Part shown: positions 1-11,243 of the stretch, piece by piece
Numbering within the stretch: position 1 is the first letter of the stretch
How the letters are laid out: each line of letters begins with the position of its first letter
Source: Agarophyton chilense
Lineage: Eukaryota; Rhodophyta; Florideophyceae; Gracilariales; Gracilariaceae
DNA: 64,000 nucleotides
NCBI GenBank assembly: GCA_030374765.1
Contig: JARGXX010000132.1
Location: forward strand, 456,501 to 520,500
Direction: 5' to 3'
Translations under genes and position numbers: made by a program
Notes under the pieces: generated by a model
The model's input: only the letters and a program-made list of their open reading frames with translations
Database searches by the model: none
Told to the model about the DNA's origin: nothing

Positions 1-960
1 CGCGAGGGCCAATTCGCTCAAAATGGAGGCGAGGAGGCGCGGCTGTGAACGAAAGGCGGCGGATCGATGGTGATCGAAACGCGACGGGAGCAGCGCGGGG
101 GAGAACAGGACGCGACGACAGGGCTGAGAACGGTACGTGGCAGAGAAATGAAGGAAGAGAAGTGGCGTCGAGATCACGTATGAGACAGGCGCGGCGGTAT
201 GTTGAAAAAGAAAGATACGGAGCGGCTGCGGGCACACGGAGTTCACGATGCAGCATCGGTCTCCATTAGACCCGCAAGGCAGCACTCGAAGGACCAAAGG
301 CCAAAGAAGGGTTGTATGACGCGGTAGTGCGACGCGGCCAGGTGGCGCTGGAATGTTGAAAGCGGAACTGACCCGGGGGATAGCTCCATGTTGGACACAA
401 TTGTCATGTTGCTTGTCCTGTCGGATGATGGCTCAAGGCCACAGCCGGCGGATGCACAATTTCTTTCGTCAGAGCAGACTATGGATCACACTGTGGTGTG
501 CAGTTCACACAAGATTCGCATACAAATAGATGCATTGCATTCGCAGAAAGAATGAGGACGTGTGCCTGTCATCACTGCGCTGTGCATCATTGGCCACAAC
601 TAGCCAGCAGTGCGATTTGCACGTTATATCGAAAACCTCGTGCGATAACCGCTCACTTGGTTTTTGACATAACTCATACATACCTACAAATGTTCTGGCT
701 GTTATTTTGTAGGCACAGTGGGTTTGGACTTGTCCAATATATACTATGTACAGACTGGCTCGTCTGTAGGCATTGTACCGTAGAAGACTTAGAGAGTAGC
801 ATTTCAAAGCTTTTTGTGGGCGAATAAATCTCTTTTGCGAATGCGATGGTTCGCTTCAACGCCATCGGACTTTGCCGCTCTATGAACTGTTCAACGCTTA
901 TGCTGCTGAGGATAGATTGCACGCGGTCGCAGCACCGGCTCGCGCGAGCTGTTTACGGCG
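1..960. other. No supported gene; purine-rich then unique sequence
   Basis: Positions 1-300 are G/A-rich with many short repeats of gacg/gagg type, resembling retroelement leader sequence in composition, but I cannot match them to any element in this window. Positions 300-960 contain only short overlapping reading frames without domain features, codon bias or splice context. I see no promoter, RNA gene or repeat here that I can defend. Confidence 0.4.
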
Positions 961-2075
961 TTACTGATCTCTTCGTATGACATCTGTAGCATGCTTTGAG
1001 CGTGCCATATCCGTCACAGTTTCGGACGTAATTACGCAACCATTCTTTGTATCTACATAGCCACAGTTCAAAATCTGAGCATCCGAACCTAACACTGTTC
1101 GCACCTTTTCTTTGTAGACTATGCATCGCTTTTGAAACGTTTCCTCCAGTGCCCCTACCGATAGCGTCTTGTTCAACATTGAATTTGCAGGTCGTTGTAC
1201 ACCAAGCAACCGGTTAGAAGCGACGGGCCACAATCCTGCACGACGAAAGCCAGCCCTGTGAATTTCTCTTTTAAACGAAGCAAAGAATGGCTCGCCGAGC
1301 AGCGCCATAAATAAAAACATATCAATGTTAGTATTAGAATCAACGAGGATAATTTCCGCGCTAACCATGTTCAGATGCGACTTAAAAGAGGAAAACATCA
1401 CAGCATCTAGCAGCTGTGTCTTTCCAGTACTATGTGCCGGGAGTGCATATGCAATTATGTTGTTCTTGTAAAACAACTCGGGAACAGCCAGTGATATATG
1501 CGCCGTGTATTTATCGTACACCAGCAATATCTTGCGATCACCAGCGAATAGATCTTGAACAAAGTCCAAAAAAACTTGGGCACAAGCCCGAAAGTTACCC
1601 GAGTCAACCTCACCGGTCTCTTCACGAGTCGCAATTACAGCCCCTCCGGGTCAACAAACGGTTGGAGTCTCCTGTACTACAAGACCAATTCGGACGACGG
1701 TGCGATAAGGAACTCGTTTCCCTCCACAAACCACGAGCGGAGGTCCAATATCTTCAGCTCTACTTACGACAGAAATCATAGTGACTCTGTTCTTTTAGCT
1801 GTATTCGTTGATTGCCATGCCCTTCACTCCACTTTTCAGGAAAAGACAGCGCAATGAAGACCCTTCTCTGATATCGTTGTCTGGTGTCACACCAACTATG
1901 ACGAGATTGAAGATACGTTGAGCATCAATACTATTCTCTTACAAGAGTTTCTCTACGGTTGCAAAATGGTGCTTCAACTCTTCTGCAATTACCAGTTTAA
2001 AACGATTTTTTCCTGTAAACGTAGACGCGCGAAGGACATTGTTGCCTTGTAGCGTTTTCAAAAGCTCCGTAATAT
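961..2075 (-). pseudogene. Tigger/pogo-like DDE transposase pseudogene (DDE_1 type)
   Basis: Read on the minus strand, one frame runs through this whole interval, broken by in-frame stops (for example TGA at 1651-1653 and two more upstream). It shows the order of landmarks of the pogo/Tigger/jerky DDE_1 catalytic domain: IFNLxxxGVTPDND (first catalytic block, whose usual DE is replaced by VI), then GPPLVVCGGKRVPY, then LLVYDKYTAHIS (second acid kept), then a TGKTQLLDAVMFSSFK block (third acid kept), and a Thr/Arg tail ending at the stop at 961-963. Such enzymes cut and paste DNA transposons between TA dinucleotides in the nucleus. The stops and the lost first acid say the copy is inactive. 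I did not find terminal inverted repeats. The N-terminal DNA-binding part is not recognisable. Confidence 0.8.
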
Positions 2076-3359
2076 ATAATTTGAAACATTTGTGTAATTA
2101 CATGGTTAAACAAGTTGTCGGTCAGGAGAAAGATCTGTGCAAAACGTTTGGATGGCTTCGCGATGGTGATGGTTTGTGAGAGGTGTGCCGTGTTATGCGA
2201 ATTGCATCAAGAACGATAAAATGTAGATTTTTTCTTGGATTGGAAGGCCACGGCGAGTTCTCGGTTTTTCGTTGCGGAATTTGTTCTTTTGGTAGTAAAG
2301 TGTAGCTCAAAAAATACCAAATTCATACGAAGCAGAACGGTAGGAACGAGTCTCTGCTAATGAATGGAGTACCTGAGTAATGGCCAATACATGGGACTCG
2401 TTTGCTATCACAAGCATTTTTTTGATACTTGCAGAAAAGTGGTTCTATTCTAATGAAGACTGTTGAGGTCAACCTATTGATGTGAGTAATTTGCATCTGT
2501 TTGCAAGATCTGTCAGTTAAATCTTTTGAAAAGCCCGTCATATCTGGTTTTGAAGGTGCTGGATCCAAAATTATGATCTACTTTTCAATCTAGCCACAAG
2601 TTTTGGAGGAATATGACAGTATTAAGTCGAAATCTGAAGTGTCAAGGCTTATTTGGCAAATTATTTAATTTTAGATATAAGTTCAGCGTCCAGGCATTAG
2701 CGTCGCTTTCAAACAATGCTGCACCCCCCCTTTATCGGTGGAACACCCGAAGCAAACAAAAAATCCATTCTACATTATATCTTGTCCATTAGCAAACCAG
2801 AGATCAGTCCAGACCATGCGGCGTTCTCAACAAGAGCGAAAACTTTGTAATGCTCTGGACGCCGGGGCGTTAGACTAAAACAGTAGCCTGTGTGCCTTGG
2901 GGGCGTTGCGTAAAGCAGGTAGGTGTTCTCGTTGGCAGAACCCTGTCCAAGACGCGGCCTAAACGCTGTTGTTGATTGTGGTTTTATGGAATCTGGACTA
3001 AAAATATACTTTGGATTGTGCGCAAACTGCTTGAAACGCCCCAACGCATTCCCAGTTGGAATTTCCCAAAATGTACGTGTTGTTGACCGACAACGTTCAA
3101 AAACTATCTACAGCAATTCATGTGAGGTCAGAGCTCCCCAAAAAAGTTTCTCCTACACGGGCACCCCCTTTCAGAAATACCAATGTGGTCCAGGGGAAAA
3201 ACAGCTGTTGTCTTTTTTTCTCTATAAGGCCTTTCGCGGCGATGCAATCCCAGTTGTAGCATTTATTTCTGAATAGACTCGAGCCGCTTTTACCATGGGA
3301 TTTCCATGTGAGTAAGCTGCAGTACCAAAAAAAACAACGCAACTTAAATTGGCACAAGA
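2076..3359. other. Intergenic, AT-rich, no supported gene
   Basis: This 1.3-kb stretch separates the transposase relic from the receptor gene. It contains several 60-120-codon reading frames on both strands (about 2775-3369) with no recognisable domain, no consistent frame and no paired splice sites, so I treat them as chance or as remnants too old to name. The promoter of the downstream receptor gene should lie in the last few hundred bases, but I cannot point to a clear TATA box. Confidence 0.5.
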
Positions 3360-5211
3360 ATGAAATCACTTTCAGTTCTTATCCTCTTCGCATTGCCTCT
3401 GACTGTTCTTTGCATTCAGAATTCATTGCAGTCTCATTCACCTTTACGTTGCTGTTATTTGGAAGAACCGCCCATCAGTTTCATAAGTGATAGAGTTGTG
3501 ATAAACGTACGTTTTCCAGCAAGCTTCCTTCGACATTCGTTGGGCGATGATTCCTAAACTTCATTCTGTACTACCTACGCCTTTGAGTTATTTCAGAAAG
3601 GCTTGAATGGTGCGATTGCGGAACACGTTCTACAGCTTCAATCCTACCTCGGTTGGACGTGCTCAACGATGACTCTTTTTTCACAAACAAACACCAGCGA
3701 CTTCAATGCTTTTGTAGAACATATGTACGGCTGTACAAACATGGAAACTGGAGAAATCAGGGACTCTCCTGACTGCAATTGCGACATAGGAATTGGGGGG
3801 TGGTTACTAAACATCGAACGATATGGAAAAGTGGATTTCCTGCCACCATTTATGTTTGACAGATACGCAGTCTTTACACACGTCACGCAGGCGACCATCT
3901 CGGGAAATAAGTTCTTTTTTCTCTTGGCGTTTGACCGAAAGGCTTGGATTTGTATTGTCGCTGTAATTACAATGTTCATATTCTTGAAGATGCTCGACGT
4001 TCGTTTCGCCGTTGCTGCTCCGTATACACCTCTGCCGGAAACATGTAGTAGATTCGAAAGAATACTTCACTATCTGACAAAAGGTCGTTTATTGTATCGA
4101 TTGAGAAAGGCTACTCAGAGCGCAGGTGCGTCAAAAATGCTCATAATTGCTTACGTAACTTGTACGTGAAACTGATCAGTCTCGACATTCCTAATCCATC
4201 TCTCGCAGTAATGAGAATGATGTTGCTCTCAGACGGGGGTGTTGTTGATAATGGAAACACGACTCGTCAATGGCTCCTCAACCTTTTTATTGGTGTGTGT
4301 GCCATCATTCTCATATTGTCTTATGAGGCAAGTATGACGTACGCTTTTCAGTTCTCCATTAACTGTATCCGAGTCACGACCAAAACAATGATTTCTTACT
4401 TTCATCATGCTCGCATGCGTGGAATTTCAGGGCGTCGCTCGTGCAAGAATCCATCACATCCAACTTTCGAACGGCAATTGATCTTCAAACTTGCAGAATA
4501 AAGCCCTCCGAAGTGTGCCTGGTGAATGGTGGAGCTCTTGAGACCCTCTGGAAAAGATCAATTGCGCTTGAGTACGTGATCATACATCGCCTGACTTGGG
4601 ATTTTCTTTTCTCAGTGCAGTTACTTTCGTAGTTACACCGAGAAAACATTGCCGATCTGACAGAATTATTTCTCTTTTGCCTGTTCAGCAAGTGTCACCT
4701 TCAGGACCGACCAACCTATTTCGAGTCGGCCAAAACACTGTTCGAAGCTGTTGAAAATCGCAAATGCCAGTACGCTCTTTTTCTTGAGTCCGCAATTACT
4801 GCAGCAACGAGAGAAAGATATTGTGGGGAGTTTGTAATGGTAGGAGAACCAATTTCATCTGGTGCACTATCGATTATTCTACCTCTCGGTTCAAAGCTGA
4901 CGAAGCCGATGAGTGAAGCCACCCTCGAACTGCAGGCAAGGACGACCACTACAGCACTGGGCACTTATCTGAACACACTGCCACAATGCAGACTGGAAGT
5001 GAATACCACACTCAGCTTTAGCAAACTGCATCTTTTCTTTATCATCGCTTTTTCGTCCGGGTTGCTGATTTTTTTGCTGATGCTATGCGATTACAGGCAT
5101 GCTGTGAGCGGAGAAGACAGCGAAAGAGTGTCCCGTCTACCAGGAAATGTATCACCAGAGGAAAAGCTGGATTCTTCGAGGTCTAGTGGCAGTCATTCAT
5201 CGGAATGTTAG
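3360..5211 (+). CDS. Ionotropic glutamate receptor-like ligand-gated ion channel, five exons
   Basis: Proposed coding join 3360-3506, 3597-4125, 4209-4338, 4431-4571, 4689-5211 (489 aa). All four introns (90, 83, 92, 117 bp) start GTACGT, GTGCGT or GTACGC and end CAG, and all phases match. Residues 1-18 form a signal peptide; there is no amino-terminal domain. S1 ligand-binding half starts KGLNGAIAEHV (50-60); IERYGKVDF has an Arg (about 124) where family members bind the ligand carboxylate. M1 about 166-183; M3 about 248-268 with SYEASMTASLV aligned to the family SYTANLAAF gate. S2 keeps ALFLES, with Glu about 349 at the ligand amine-binding position. M4 about 429-449, then a 40-residue cytosolic tail. 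Inferred role: plasma-membrane cation channel gated by a small ligand. The pore loop (about 200-230) is divergent, so ion selectivity is unknown. No stop or frameshift, hence likely a functional host gene. Confidence 0.85.
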
Positions 5212-6598
5212 CAAGGTGAGTCGCACACCGTAGCTCTGTAGCTATACGAATGATGTGCAGATCACTGAAGTACTTTCTGCTCGTGTTGTTCGCCTGCCAT
5301 TAGCGTTTCTATCATTAATCTATCTCCGAAGGACGTGCCAAAAATTCAACATTCGTTCCTCAAAAATAATGGATTGTTGAGGTTTTCATTGGTATGAACT
5401 TGCAATGAACGAGAAGATGTTTGATCATGCTATGCACATGGTGACGTCAATGCATGGCTTCATAGATGACCGAAACTAACGCACAGTCAACATGACCTGG
5501 ACGAGGTAGCAACGAATGTGGACACGTTTTCGCAACTGATACAATAGAGCGTCAGCGATCATTCTGCCAGACCCTTGTAAATTACCCACCACTGCATTCG
5601 TCTCGATCCTGCTCTCTGGCTGTGGTTGTGTCCGTTTTGCGATTTCATACCGAATCTTCCTGCACAGATAAGCTTGCCTCTTTCCTACCCACCCATCCAC
5701 ACCCGGGGTTGCTGGAAGCAAAGAGGGTTGCTCACTCTTAGCACCCGTCCAGCTGAGGTACCTTGCCTCCGACAGTTCTTCTCGCACAACAGAAAGAAGA
5801 CTCGGAAAGCTCCAATAACTTTCAAACGATCTCTAGTTCGGCGATAAGAGAAGGTATTTTTATAGTTATGCTTCGTATTACGAAGGATAACAATAAAAAG
5901 ACATGCTTACGAAGTTCGTAATGGAAGCAAAGAACCCTTGCTTGGCGCAAAAAGTTCGTGATTGTCTGTCTTGGAGAGTGACAGTGTCTTTTATCGTTGC
6001 GTTAGTCATTTTGCTTTCTTCCTCGCCTGGGGTTTTGACTCATGAAACTTGGCAGCATGAAATAGGAAACTTAACATAAATAATTCCAAGGTTCAATTTT
6101 AAGTTCCAAAAGAATTTCTTGAGCCCCTCGACAATTAATTAAAACGTGACGCAGGGCGTCTTCTGTGCGCACAAAGGTTCGCCCATCTCTATAAGACAGG
6201 GGCAACTGTTCGAAATTGATAATTTTTTGAAGGGTAGATTGCTAGCCCTGTTTCATACACAGCTCTAAAACGATTTTTCAGAGTGCAATCGTTTTTGCAC
6301 TCAAAAAAGCCTGTCTTGTATAGTGACTTAGATATTAGACCACTAATCAGTTAAATATATGTTTTCTATCATGATGATCCTTTAGTTATATTTTTTCACA
6401 TTGAAAAATTCTGGTGGAAAATAATTTGGAAAGGTGATATAATGCTTTTATTGCATCGACGACAATACACGAAAAGAATCGGTTAAAATATCTAAATTTC
6501 TGGACTCATAATATGAGTCCAATCGTCGCATGGCCATAGCGTGAACATAAGCCGTAATTACTGTTTACTGTTCAAAAATACTGCTGGCGGCTTTTAGG
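5212..6598. other. Intergenic, strongly AT-rich, no supported gene
   Basis: Convergent spacer between the receptor gene (+) and the monooxygenase gene (-). Positions 5850-6560 are markedly AT-rich with poly-T and poly-A runs, as expected for 3' flanks on both sides. A 103-codon minus-strand frame at 5476-5787 has no recognisable features. I see no repeat or RNA gene. Confidence 0.5.
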
Positions 6599-7514
6599 TT
6601 AATAGAAGTATTCCGGTCTAAGGGGTGCGGGCTGCGCTCCGTCCTTGAACGCTCTCGGTTTCTGATATCTACCGGTGATCTTGCAAGGCTCGCTTGCACA
6701 AACTCCAGGTTCATCATTCGCTGACATACACCCCGCATCAGAATATTGGCTCATATCATTCACGAAAGCGGAGTGACACGATTCGGCCAGTGGTGTCCCA
6801 CCCTGGACGCGAACAAAGGAACAGGACCAGTAATCTCCAAAGTATCCCCATGGCTTTGGTGCTTGAGGATAGTTTCCAAGGACTGACCCACCAGTTCCTC
6901 CGTACCAGACCCAGCCGAGAACGTAGTCGCCATCTGGTATACAATTGGGGATGATAATTTGAGATGTGTAGTATCCTTTCGGTTCTCCATGTTGCTCTCC
7001 ATCGCTCCCAATAAACGTAAATCCAAACCTATCCGTGTCCAGCTCATTCCGTGCCGCTTGAACAGGATTCGCACCCCAGCAGCTGTAGTGGAAGGCATTG
7101 CGTTTATGAACATCTTTGTCCATGATTTGGTTTGGGGGAACGAGTGAAAGTCGGATAAATCCGCCCGGTGCGTGATTGTTACGTTGATACTTTATGGTGG
7201 CTTGCTCACCTCGTCTAAACACTCGGGCTGGGTTTTCCGAAGAACCATAGTTTGAGTAGTGATATCTGCCGTGAATTGAACTCAGATCGCATGGGCCGGG
7301 GCAATTGAGGAGTCCAAACTGCGGTTCACCGCCGACTCGACAAGTCTGGGACATTTTTTGAGAGGTTAGATCGTGGGGTTTTCTCGCTTTGAAAGAACTG
7401 GAGCATACTTACGCCTGGAGAGATGGATTGCGGATCGGTCATTGTCGAATGAGCTAAAGCGATGTCGAATAATAAAAGGGAGACAAGCACGTTCAGAATT
7501 GTCGAAGATGCCAT
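6599..7514 (-). CDS. Secreted lytic polysaccharide monooxygenase-like protein (chitin-binding type-4-like), two exons
   Basis: Coding join on the minus strand 7514-7413 and 7345-6599 (282 aa). The 67-bp intron runs GTAAGT to CCCAG in phase 0. Residues 1-21 are a signal peptide ending DIALA, so the mature protein would begin HSTMTDPQ; an N-terminal His is the first ligand of the copper histidine brace. A second His occurs in NNHAPGGFIRLSL, and GDYWSCSFVRV near the end of the domain gives the aromatic/Cys strand typical of these folds. IIIPNCIPDGDYVLGWVW matches the usual strand before it. Ten or more Cys suggest disulphides; a roughly 65-residue Cys-containing tail ends PLRPEYFY. Inferred role: extracellular copper-dependent oxidative cleavage of a polysaccharide (chitin, cellulose or other; not decidable here). 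I cannot assign the AA family. No disruptions seen. Confidence 0.75.
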
Positions 7515-8896
7515 TTTTAGAGAAATCTGACTAGAGCAACAGGGTAATATAGCGAAGGTGGTGGCCAAGGTAGTGAAAGCGAATCTCTACTTCTTTTATG
7601 CAGTCGTTCTTGACGACTCAGAAGTTCTCGACTGGAGGAAAAAATTTCAATCATAGAGTTCCAGAATAGTTTGAGGTTGTTTGAGGGTGCTAAAATTGAT
7701 CGTATTGTGTTTACGTGGGATACTGGGATAAAAGGATATATCCGAGGCCTACAGTACCACATCCGGATGTCTTGTGCAGCGGACGTGGCGGCACCACGAA
7801 GTCGTGCATCGGTACCAATCTTAAGATATATTTTTAAGTCCTCATTCAGTGATTGCCATTGAGTGATAAGTGATATTGTGGGGCACAAAAATTAAGACCT
7901 TTTTTCTGAATTAGTCTTTCATTCAACAAAGATAATGCTTTGAGGATTTACGCCAGACCAGTTCTTGTACATACAATTATGGTGTAGACATGGTATGGTG
8001 TAGACATGGGATCCCTCATAAGGGGCCCGATCTGAAGAAGGGGTTGATTTGAGAAGACATTTGAACATCACCGTCGGTACAGTACAGTAGGCATAATTTC
8101 AAACTTGGGAGATTCGTCTTCAATTGTAGAGAAAACCACAATAGTAGGATTGCTGTGCTATCCCTTCAATCCATGGGAAAGAACAATGCCACTCTCTATG
8201 CACCAACAAACAGTAGAGTTTAAGCGTCGCTGTGAAAAAAGTGAACAAGAAGAGTTACAATGCCCCCAGCGGCCTTACGACTTCTTCAGACCGTCACATC
8301 AGCTGCCAAAAGTACTCAGCATACCAACATAAATCGTTTCATGGCTTAAAGAACTCAAAAGGCTCACTAAATGAACAAAGCACTTGAGCTCACGATGCTT
8401 TTCTCACCTACAGCACACACGGTGCTTGCATAAAGATTGTTCTTATAAATTCCCAAGAAGCCATCACTATAAAAGAAAACATCCATACAGCACACCACGG
8501 ATTTGCATACGATGAACTTAAAAGCGCCCCCCCCCCACCCCCTAGCAAAAGAAGCTGTAAATGGTCGCAGTAGTTATGTAGTTATGCATTAGACAAACAA
8601 TCGTTTTATGCCTTTTTCTCTTTTGGAGCCCGATGTCGAGACTTTTCGTACCGCCTGAGGCAAAAATTGCAACAACTCTCCTATTAGCACAAAACACAGA
8701 ACAACTAGGAACTTGGGTGATAGTTATGGGCCGTTTAAAGGAAAAGATGCCTATTTAATTTTCAGATTCGCTCAGATTTTCAAAACTGCACGAATCGAGC
8801 TTTAACACATCCAATGCTCGAAAAGATCGAGCTCTTTCCGCCTCCAATCAAGAGAACGCTGGTTATTAAAATAAAACTAAAGATAAAGGGAAGAAT
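7515..8896. other. Intergenic, no supported gene
   Basis: Contains the presumed promoter of the minus-strand monooxygenase gene in its first few hundred bases, then AT-rich unique sequence with a poly-C tract at about 8527-8540 and a short duplicated phrase (tggtgtagacatg) at about 7980-8010. A 75-codon plus-strand frame at 8105-8332 shows nothing recognisable. From about 8780 the sequence may belong to the decayed transposase that becomes readable at 8897. Confidence 0.45.
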
Positions 8897-9325
8897 ATGA
8901 CAGCAGTTATAGTTGGAAATGGCAATGGGCGTTTTGCTCCACCTTTTCTAATTGCGTCAAAGAAGAAGGTCGTCAAGAGATGGTTCGATTCAGTTCATAG
9001 TACAGTGAAAAACAAACTCTTGGAGTAGTACTAATGGCTGGGAAATACTGAATGGGTTCCGGACGACATGAAAATCAAAAGTATCAAAAGTATCAAAAGT
9101 TGAAGCATGACATATGACACTCTTGCAGTGGTTTTTCGACATTAACCGCGTTCGCCCGCAAATTTATTTTTCAACCGGAAACCATTTCGCTGTATCGGGA
9201 TGGTTACAGGACCGGCAAAGAATTGGAATGGATTGAGAAGGGCAAAAAGACCTAATTGTAGACGTCTTCCAGCTCCCTGCAAACACTTCCAACATATTTC
9301 AGCCCTGTGATCTTTGTGGCAAGTA
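8897..9325 (+). pseudogene. Second Tigger/pogo-like DDE transposase relic
   Basis: From the ATG at 8897 the frame reads TAVIVGNGNGRFAPPFL followed by a basic stretch and NTEWVPDDMK, which is the block before the second catalytic acid in DDE_1 transposases; stops interrupt it from about 9025. The final block is readable at 9237-9325 as VFQLPANTSNIFQPCDL, the QPLD-type motif carrying the third catalytic acid. The middle part with the second acid is too decayed to read. It differs clearly from the copy at 961-2075, so the two represent separate families or very old insertions. Frames are broken, so it is inactive. Confidence 0.7.
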
Positions 9326-9406
9326 GCTGTAGACTTGTCTTCTCAGAATGGTTCTAATTTGTTCACTCTCCGTGGCGGACACTGGCAATTTATTAGAACG
9401 CTGTAC

Positions 9407-10898
9407 TGTTGAGAACCTACACTTCGATGCGCTGATCGATACTGCGTGCGCCTAAGCTCTGGGTCATGCTTGTTGATCCGGAATACTCGCCACTCGTAGT
9501 GTTCCCTTCTCCCGTTCTTTCAGGGCGCGGTCGCCCAGAGTAATCATCAAGCCGACCTTCTGCATTGTCGCATTATTTCAGGGCGCGGTCGCCCGGAGAA
9601 ATCGCCAAGTCAGCAAGTGTAGTGATGTTGTAGTAAATCGCGGTTGTGTCTTTATCTTCGTTGTCTGTTGTTCTTCTTTCTCTATCTTCCAGTCATCGCG
9701 CGCGGTTAATCCTATTTATACTAGGTTGGGAACAGTATTTCTGTTCCCGCTTGTGACGTAATCTAAGCACTTTGCAGCTCTGTGTTTACCGTTATATCTC
9801 AGTTTGTGATGTCTGTTCCTGTTAAGAATGTAGTCACAGTTCTTCCACAAGTACTTTACTATTATTGATTCAATTCGCCGCCGAGGGACCTGGTAGGAAT
9901 AAAGGCACGAGATCGCTGGGGTAGCAATCTACGAAAAAGAACAGAAGCCTGTCTTTCTTTGTCCTTTTTTCTTTTGTCTGTGCAAGCGAGCGTAATTTGG
10001 CACAGTAATTATTTCGCGAAAACAAGTCGTGCTCGTTTGTTCGAGATTATGTCCATAGGTAACATGGAAAAGCCTGAGCTTGCTACTGATACCCAGTCGA
10101 CAATTGTTGAACGAGAAGCTTCACTTTTGAAGACATCTATGTGCCCTTGATCTCTACAGTTTTGAAAGAAAGGAAAGCCTACGAGTTGAAGGTCATTTAA
10201 AGAACAAAGAACCAGGTACTTAAAATACGCCCAAATCGTATACGGCGTCAATTACGGATACTGCCCTGGAAATACTTGTCGACGAAGAGTATGTCGAAGT
10301 ACCTTCTGTAAAATATATATCGGAATCCATTTTCAAAAATTGTATGGAAAATATGGATAAGGTTGAATTCAAGAAACTATGCAAAGATGAGTGTGAGTGC
10401 ATTTTTGAAAATGTTAAGATGAATATGAAGTTATTTGATGCCACGAGCCGTGTATTGCAGTTGATTGCGAAGTGCAAAGAAGCTCTACGCGACAAGAGAT
10501 CCAGCTAGGCTATCGAGAAATGACTTGAGATTTCTATTCGTCACATACAGGAGGGCACACAGCTGCGCAAACTGCAGTCATATAGAAGATATTATTAGAA
10601 TGAAATGCAAGACGAAGATCCATAAGAATGATTATCGAGCCTACTCAAAAAAATTGGCAGTAAAAGTGAAACGATACGTATCAGACTCTGCCGCAAACAC
10701 TTCAGAGAGTCGGTAACGGATCCATCTAGACACTGAAACGTAGAAATAACACACAAGCCAGTTTATCACCAAACCGCCTAACATGTTTTACAGTAGTTCC
10801 ATTAGGTTGTCACAACTGATACTAGAGAGCCTAACATATAGACTACGAGCAGCCACTTAAGTAAAAGACCGACGAGCTTTCCTTCCAACTTGGAGGCC
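9407..10898 (+). mobile_element. Possible 5' end of an LTR element (LTR plus Gag-like remnant), truncated by element E
   Basis: Tentative. A sequence starting TGTTGAGAACC at 9407 is followed by a GC-rich tandem repeat, then about 60 bp after a TTTGGCACAG phrase (about 9995; could be a primer-binding site) an ATG at about 10063 opens a frame that, with stops, continues as an acidic, Lys/Glu-rich helical protein to about 10715 (open piece about 10230-10505). Composition suits a retroelement Gag, but I recognise no capsid or zinc-knuckle motif, and no second LTR is seen. The stretch ends where element E inserted, duplicating AAGCG. Sequence beyond E (from 34325) would be its continuation; there I recognise nothing. 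Confidence 0.35.
9518..9633. repeat. 58-bp direct repeat, two copies, with GC hairpin core
   Basis: Two adjacent copies of a 58-bp unit. Each contains the identical core TTTCAGGGCGCGGTCGCCC, where GGGCG and CGCCC can pair over a 4-base loop; the remainder is similar but diverged. The repeat sits upstream of the Gag-like remnant and could be LTR promoter sequence of that element. Confidence 0.7.
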
Positions 10899-10903
10899 AA
10901 GCG

Positions 10904-11207
10904 TGTAAGAGGGTAGGTGCGCCTCCCGTGTGAGCCAAGGTGAAGCAACGGACGGCCGCACCGTTGATTTTAAATACGTTTGAATCTGGCTTGAGCGGTC
11001 GTGAACATATCCCGCGTACTACGTCACCATTATGAGCCATCGTATTGTAGTTGTTGTGTGTCCTTATACGCTGACTCTCAGACGAAGGGGAGTCCCCGTC
11101 GTCTGGAGCAAGTTTTTTTCGGCGTGGTCTTTACGTAAACGAAATTGTATAAGTCCAGACCACTATCTTGTAATTTAAATTATAAAAGTTTGGACCACTA
11201 TCTTGTA
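10904..11207 (+). repeat. 5' LTR of element E
   Basis: 304 bp, begins TGTAAGAGGG and ends ATCTTGTA, about 90% alike by eye to 34018-34319. The 3' end carries a 33-bp imperfect tandem duplication (from about 11148 and about 11181), each unit ending CCACTATCTTGTA. The second unit contains TATAAAAG, but this is too close to the LTR end to be the obvious core promoter. Confidence 0.9.
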
Positions 11208-11209
11208 TT

Positions 11210-11217
11210 TGGTAGCA
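11210..11217 (+). promoter_or_regulatory. Primer-binding site of element E (initiator-Met tRNA type)
   Basis: TGGTAGCA, two bases after the LTR end. It is complementary to the 3' end TGCTACCA found on many initiator methionine tRNAs. Element F has the same site (minus strand, about 55251-55261, TGGTAGCACCG). Confidence 0.65.
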
Positions 11218-11243
11218 TCGCTTCGGGTGAGGCATCAAAAATA

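Noticed and set aside
45-269. 74-codon plus-strand reading frame at the left edge
   Set aside because: Strongly biased Arg/Gly composition from a G/A-rich repeat-like stretch; no domain, no splice or promoter context.
498-922. Overlapping frames on both strands before the first transposase relic
   Set aside because: Mutually overlapping, Cys/His-rich by chance, no paired Cys/His spacing of a zinc finger and no homology I recognise.
2775-3369. Cluster of minus and plus frames that might be a transposase or host exon
   Set aside because: No catalytic or structural motif and no consistent frame; cannot be named.
8105-8332. 75-codon frame upstream of the second transposase relic
   Set aside because: No recognisable feature; composition like surrounding intergenic DNA.
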